Origin: Spirochaetaceae bacterium | GTDB lineage: Bacteria; Spirochaetota; Spirochaetia; B11-G9 | Assembly: GCA_030600745.1 (NCBI GenBank) | Contig: JAUVLL010000086.1 | Coordinates: forward strand, 1 to 9,889 | DNA length: 9,889 nucleotides | Direction: 5' to 3' | In this document: positions 6,827 through 9,889 of the stretch, piece after piece | How positions within the stretch are numbered: position 1 is the stretch's first letter | How the letters are laid out: every line of letters starts with the position of its first letter | The notes under the pieces: generated by a model | What the model saw: only the letters and a program-made list of their open reading frames with translations | What the model was told of the DNA's origin: nothing | Databases searched by the model: none | Program-made: the position numbers and the translations under genes

Positions 6827-6899
6827 CTGGCCTAGAAGGACTTGAACCCTCACTGACGGAACCAGAATCCGCTGTGCTACCAAATTACACAATAGGCCA
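6827..6899 (-). tRNA. tRNA-Gln (anticodon CTG)
   Basis: The minus strand gives a 73-nt cloverleaf. The acceptor arms TGGCCTA and TAGGCCA pair fully. The anticodon stem GCGGA/TCCGT encloses TTCTGGT, giving anticodon CTG, which reads CAG. The T arm is GAGGG-TTCAAGT-CCTTC with one G-U pair. The U1-A72 pair and discriminator G73 fit tRNA-Gln. CCA is not encoded. It is the first gene of the two-tRNA unit. Confidence 0.92.
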
Positions 6900-6907
6900 G
6901 TGCAGCC

Positions 6908-6924
6908 ATCCGATTAGATCGGAT
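6908..6924. repeat. Perfect 7-bp hairpin in the leader of the tRNA unit
   Basis: ATCCGAT (6908-6914) and ATCGGAT (6918-6924) flank three bases. On the minus-strand transcript this forms a tight stem-loop ending eight bases before the mature 5' end of tRNA-Gln. It has no T-run, so it is not a normal terminator for apt. A processing signal or a leader stability element is plausible. Confidence 0.5.
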
Positions 6925-6932
6925 ACCGTGGT

Positions 6933-6961
6933 AATTTAACTAATGCCCTGTATTTTGTCAA
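6933..6961 (-). promoter_or_regulatory. Promoter of the tRNA-Gln/tRNA-Glu unit
   Basis: The minus strand has a perfect TTGACA (6956-6961), 17 bp, then TAAATT (6933-6938, 4 of 6 matches to TATAAT). The -35 box overlaps the apt stop codon (TCTTGACA). Transcription would start near 6926, so the 7-bp hairpin lies at the very start of the RNA. Confidence 0.65.
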
Positions 6962-7500
6962 GACATCGCTTCATTTTCATAATTAATCAGAGTAGTTAGC
7001 TTATAATTATTAAGTGGTTCGAAATTATTTAAAAAAGGAAGACCAATAACACAAAAAATTTCCTTAACAACAGCTCCGAAAGATTCGATAAGTTCAGCTG
7101 TTGCCTTTAAAGTACCACCTGTCGCTACCAGATCATCAATAAGCAATATTTTATCACCTTTGGTAATATCAATTTGCTGTATTTGTATTACATCTTCACC
7201 GTATTCCAGAGCAAAACTCTTCTCCATCGTCTTTCCCGGAAGCTTACCCTTTTTCCTTGCAAGAATAAAAGGGATACCAAGTTGTTCAGCTAAGGGGGCG
7301 GCAAAAAGGAACCCTCGTGCTTCTACAGCCACAATACCATCGATATCAATATCTTTATACTTTTTTACCATCTCTGAAATACAAAACTTAAAAGCAGCAG
7401 GATTTGAAAGAATGCTTGTTATATCATAAAAAACAATACCCACTTTGGGAAAATCCTTAACCTTACGTATTGCTTCATCAAGATTGAATTCATCAGCCAT
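6958..7500 (-). CDS. apt: Adenine phosphoribosyltransferase
   Basis: Apt makes AMP and pyrophosphate from adenine and PRPP in cytoplasmic purine salvage. The 180-aa length is typical. FPKVGIVFYDIT (17-28) is the family N-terminal motif. AVEARGFLFAAPLA (58-71) and RKKGKLPG (82-89) line the active site. The PRPP loop is LLIDDLVATGGT (119-130). The ATG at 7498-7500 has AAGGAA about five bases upstream. It is divergent from the MinD-like ATPase gene across 60 bp and looks monocistronic. No terminator is seen after it; its last bases double as the -35 box of the tRNA promoter. Confidence 0.96.
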   Translation of the reverse strand: MADEFNLDEAIRKVKDFPKVGIVFYDITSILSNPAAFKFCISEMVKKYKDIDIDGIVAVEARGFLFAAPLAEQLGIPFILARKKGKLPGKTMEKSFALEYGEDVIQIQQIDITKGDKILLIDDLVATGGTLKATAELIESFGAVVKEIFCVIGLPFLNNFEPLNNYKLTTLINYENEAMS

Positions 7501-7540
7501 ATCAATTCCTTATTAAAAAATGGTTTGATTTTTATATGAG

Positions 7541-7546
7541 TATAAT
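7541..7546 (+). promoter_or_regulatory. Probable -10 box of the MinD-like ATPase gene, in the divergent spacer
   Basis: A perfect TATAAT lies 14 bp before the ATG at 7561, and no recognisable Shine-Dalgarno follows it. No clear -35 box lies 16-18 bp upstream. The start would be near 7553, leaving about eight bases of leader. On the opposite strand TATACT (7539-7544) overlaps this box and could be the -10 of apt, so the two promoters may compete. Confidence 0.45.
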
Positions 7547-7560
7547 CTATTTTTATATAC

Positions 7561-8520
7561 ATGAATACTATTATCCCTATTGCCAGTGGAAAAGGCGGTG
7601 TAGGAAAAACCATTTTTACCGCGAATCTTGGTATTGCCCTTGCAAATAAAGGAAAAACTGTAATTGCAATAGATCTTGATCTTGGAAGTTCCAATCTGCA
7701 CACCTGTCTTGGTATAAAAAACAGACATCCTGGAATAGGTAGTTTTATATATAAGAAAGGTATTTCCCTTGAATCTCTAATAGTCAAAACAGATACGGAC
7801 CGGCTCTATTTTATTCCCGGTGATTCTCTTTTACCCGGTACTGCCAACCTGCAGTACTTTGTAAAGCAGAAACTTATCCGGGGTATACAAAATCTTGTAG
7901 CGGATTACATACTCCTCGATCTGGGGGCCGGGACTTCATACAATATCATTGATTTTTTTCTTATATCCAATACAGGATTACTTGTTACAACTCCTGAAAC
8001 TACAGCTATTCTCAGTGCATATGCTTTCCTTAAAACTACTATGTTCCGTATGCTTTTTAGAAGCTATCCGCCTAAGAGCAGAGAAAGGGAGCTAATACAC
8101 AACTTTCTTACTGAAAAACTTGAAGGTACTGATAATTCATTTTTAAACCTTCCTGAACTTCTGGAAAATATTTCACCCGGAGCTGGTGAGCATGCTCATA
8201 CACAAATAAACAGCTTATATCCAAGAATTGTCCTGAATATGGGAAGAAATAAGCAGGCAATAGCCCTTGGTTCTAAACTTAGACAGATATGTAAAAAAAA
8301 TATTGGTATAAATATGGAATTCATCGGTTATATTGAATACACAGATCAGATGTCTGCATCAATAATTAACAGAATACCACTTGTGCTTTCAAGTCCGGAT
8401 TCACAATTCGGGCGTTCTTTAACGACAATATCCGGGAACCTGCTTCATATAGGTTATCAGGATAAACCCAAATTATATGATTCTAATGAAGATATAAAGA
8501 ATCTGGGTGATTTTATATGA
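7561..8520 (+). CDS. MinD/FlhG-like P-loop ATPase (ParA/MinD family)
   Basis: A 319-aa member of the deviant-Walker ATPases that position cellular structures. The deviant Walker A is SGKGGVGKT (9-17) with signature Lys11 and Lys16. IDLDLGSSNLHT (37-48) is the switch I region, and LLDLGAGTS (118-126, Asp120) is the Walker B/switch II region. TTPETTAILSAYAFLK (143-158) and CKKNIGINMEFIGYIEY (244-260) match the MinD-like subgroup often annotated as FlhG-like, rather than plasmid ParA. No ParB, MinC/MinE or flagellar gene is in the window, so the cargo is unknown. No C-terminal amphipathic MinD helix is obvious. It is the only plus-strand gene. The start is secure because the family begins just before the P-loop, yet no ribosome binding site is present. 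It ends one base before a strong terminator. Confidence 0.88.
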   Translation: MNTIIPIASGKGGVGKTIFTANLGIALANKGKTVIAIDLDLGSSNLHTCLGIKNRHPGIGSFIYKKGISLESLIVKTDTDRLYFIPGDSLLPGTANLQYFVKQKLIRGIQNLVADYILLDLGAGTSYNIIDFFLISNTGLLVTTPETTAILSAYAFLKTTMFRMLFRSYPPKSRERELIHNFLTEKLEGTDNSFLNLPELLENISPGAGEHAHTQINSLYPRIVLNMGRNKQAIALGSKLRQICKKNIGINMEFIGYIEYTDQMSASIINRIPLVLSSPDSQFGRSLTTISGNLLHIGYQDKPKLYDSNEDIKNLGDFI

Positions 8521-8521
8521 T

Positions 8522-8561
8522 CCATAGGGACAGGTCGCAACCTGTCCCTATGGGTATTTTT
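8522..8561 (+). terminator. Strong intrinsic terminator of the ATPase gene, overlapping the tsaD 3' end
   Basis: CCATAGGGACAGG (8522-8534) and CCTGTCCCTATGG (8541-8553) form a perfect 13-bp stem around TCGCAA, followed by GTATTTTTT. The right arm includes the tsaD stop codon (8548-8550), and the T-run is read as lysine codons near the tsaD C-terminus (FRKKYP). On the minus strand no T-run follows, so it terminates efficiently only from the plus side. The palindrome could also be a dispersed repeat. Confidence 0.88.
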
Positions 8562-9561
8562 TCCTGAAGGCCTGCACCCTTGCAGAGGCAGTCATGGAAT
8601 AATCGGATGTTATTCCCCTTTTCAGGTAGTGATAACCAATACCAGCAATCATAGCACCGTTATCTGTACACAGTGACATGGAAGGAATGATGGTTTCTAT
8701 CCCCTTCAGTTCCAGCAATTCCTTTCTAAGAAGTGAATTTGCAACAACACCACCCCCTGCGACTACCCGGGTTAACCCGGTATCCTTTAATGCCCGTCTA
8801 ACCCTTCGCATAAGTATATCAACGGCTGCCTTCTGAAAACTTGCAGCAATATTTTCCTTTGATTTCTCAACAACTCCATTTCTAAACCGATCCAGCTGGT
8901 TCACAACAGCAGTTTTCAATCCTGAATATGATACATCGTATTTATGATCACCTTTATGTAAAGAGGGATCCGGAAAAGTAAAAGCTGATGAATCTCCTTC
9001 TTTTGCCAGACGATCAATGGCAACCCCTCCAGGATACCCAAGTTCATAAAATTTGGCTACCTTATCAAATGCTTCCCCGCAGGCATCGTCAATAGTAGTA
9101 CCAAGAACTTCCATCTCATCGAATTCTGTAACTCTGCTGATTACTGTATGCCCACCGGATACAAGTACTCCAAGATAAGGATATTCTATTGTCTGTTCAA
9201 GATAAGGAGCATAGAGATGAGCTCGTATATGATCAACACCGATAAATGGTTTCCCCAGAGATAAAGCAAGCCCTTTAGCAAAACTCAAACCAACTAAAAG
9301 TGAACCTACAAGACCCGGGCGACTTGTAACAGCTATCCCATCGATATCCTTAAGGTTAAGACCTGCCTGATCTATAGAATCCCTGACTACCGATATAATC
9401 CATTCTGTATGAAGGCGGGACGCAATTTCAGGTACAACTCCATTATATGGTTTATGTAATTCAATTTGGGTAGCAACTACATTGCTTAGGATCTTTTTTC
9501 CGTCTTCTACAACCGAGGCGGCACATTCATCACAGGAAGTTTCAATACCAAGAATCTTCAT
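8548..9561 (-). CDS. tsaD: tRNA N6-adenosine threonylcarbamoyltransferase TsaD
   Basis: TsaD transfers the threonylcarbamoyl group to A37 of ANN-decoding tRNAs (t6A), working with TsaB and TsaE. The protein is 337 aa, the normal length. It opens with MKILGIETSCDECAASVVED. The metal-binding pair is H111 and H115 in VDHIRAHLYAP. SGGHT (135-139), GTTIDDACGEAFDKVAK (154-170), SYSGLKTAV (211-219), AGGGVVANSLLR (268-279) and CTDNGAMIA (298-306, metal ligand D300) follow. The ATG at 9559-9561 is chosen because AAAGGAG (9566-9572) precedes it and the family starts here. A TTG at 9576 adds MERSL without support. It overlaps the upstream deacetylase gene by 20 bases, so translation is probably coupled. 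Confidence 0.97.
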   Translation of the reverse strand: MKILGIETSCDECAASVVEDGKKILSNVVATQIELHKPYNGVVPEIASRLHTEWIISVVRDSIDQAGLNLKDIDGIAVTSRPGLVGSLLVGLSFAKGLALSLGKPFIGVDHIRAHLYAPYLEQTIEYPYLGVLVSGGHTVISRVTEFDEMEVLGTTIDDACGEAFDKVAKFYELGYPGGVAIDRLAKEGDSSAFTFPDPSLHKGDHKYDVSYSGLKTAVVNQLDRFRNGVVEKSKENIAASFQKAAVDILMRRVRRALKDTGLTRVVAGGGVVANSLLRKELLELKGIETIIPSMSLCTDNGAMIAGIGYHYLKRGITSDYSMTASARVQAFRKKYP

Positions 9562-9889
9562 CAAACTCCTTTCCAATAAATAGATCTGTAAGATTATTTA
9601 ATGCATAATTATTCTCTAAAAGGGTCGGATACAGATCAAGAAGAATATCTGCTAATTCTTCGGTCCAGATATGTCCAATCATTATTGCATGACCTTTTTT
9701 TTCGGCTATATTAAGGCCATTTTCGACAGCCCCCAGTATTGACATTCTTTCTTTACTATTATCCAGGAAAATACTCCTCTCTGCAAATGGTATTCCGACT
9801 GCTTCAGCAGATATACGTCCGACAGATTTTGCAGTTGTTCTACTGTCGAGAAAAAACATATCTTTTTCTTTCAGTACTTTAAACAAATT
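9542..9889 (-). CDS. Divergent polysaccharide deacetylase family protein, C-terminal part (5' end beyond window)
   Basis: The reading frame is open to the window edge, giving 115 residues plus stop. The segment MFFLDSRTTAKSV, then GIPFAERSIFLDN, then KKGHAIMIGHIW matches the C-terminal half of the divergent polysaccharide deacetylase family (YibQ-like, NodB-fold). Members are usually exported or periplasmic, but the N-terminus that would show a signal peptide is missing. A TTG at 9886 is internal, not a start. The 3' end overlaps tsaD by 20 bases and supplies its ribosome binding site. Substrate and activity are unknown for most of the family. Confidence 0.85.
   Translation of the reverse strand, partial: NLFKVLKEKDMFFLDSRTTAKSVGRISAEAVGIPFAERSIFLDNSKERMSILGAVENGLNIAEKKGHAIMIGHIWTEELADILLDLYPTLLENNYALNNLTDLFIGKEFDEDSWY

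Noticed and set aside
7419..7787. Minus-strand open frames across the apt/ATPase spacer (122 and 71 codons).
   Set aside because: They overlap the conserved starts of both apt and the ATPase gene and look like reverse translations of the ATPase N-terminus.
9562..9576. Upstream TTG start for tsaD at 9576.
   Set aside because: The added MERSL would be encoded by the ribosome binding site of the ATG at 9561, and TsaD proteins begin at MKILGIET-like sequence.
1..9889. A novel defence, mobile or biosynthetic system.
   Set aside because: All genes but one belong to common housekeeping or recognisable families. No CRISPR-like arrays, recombinases, toxin-antitoxin pairs or attachment repeats were seen.

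Overview
The window is an ordinary chromosomal segment of a moderately AT-rich bacterium, most likely a spirochaete. I infer this from three things: a long hypothetical protein (4994-6703) that resembles a family I associate with spirochaetes, an ArgRS with a KMKSREG signature, and the gene order. No database search was possible, so the phylum is an inference. Apart from one gene, everything is on the minus strand, so transcription runs from high to low coordinates. I found no CRISPR array, IS element, prophage or defence locus.

Layout from right to left along minus-strand transcription. (1) 9889-8548: the C-terminal part of a divergent polysaccharide deacetylase, cut by the window edge, overlaps tsaD by 20 bases. 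TsaD is the tRNA t6A modification enzyme. (2) 8553-7561: the only plus-strand gene, a MinD/FlhG-like P-loop ATPase, converges on tsaD. A perfect 13-bp hairpin terminator lies partly inside the last codons of tsaD. (3) 7500-6958: apt (adenine salvage), divergent from the ATPase gene across a 60-bp gap. (4) 6961-6721: a tRNA unit with a consensus -35 box, a leader hairpin, tRNA-Gln(CTG), a 5-nt spacer, tRNA-Glu(CTC) and a strong terminator. (5) 6703-4994: a 569-aa protein of unknown function with a perfect extended -10 box only 7 bp before its ATG. (6) 4894-3131: argS. (7) 3087-1: a promoter followed by the operon rplU - prp-like - rpmA - obg - nadD - yqeK. The last gene runs off the left edge.

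Most genes serve translation and its precursors. They cover large-subunit proteins L21 and L27, a putative L27 processing protease, the 50S assembly GTPase Obg, arginyl-tRNA synthetase, two tRNAs and a tRNA modification enzyme. NadD (NAD synthesis), YqeK (an HD hydrolase expected to act on Ap4A) and Apt (AMP from adenine) handle adenine nucleotides.

Points worth a second look are modest. A Prp-like protease with an intact His/Cys pair sits beside an L27 gene that has no N-terminal extension to cleave. Two genes appear to have leaderless or nearly leaderless mRNAs. The convergent terminator looks like it could be a dispersed palindromic repeat. The 569-aa protein is uncharacterised. I see no evidence of a novel multi-gene system.
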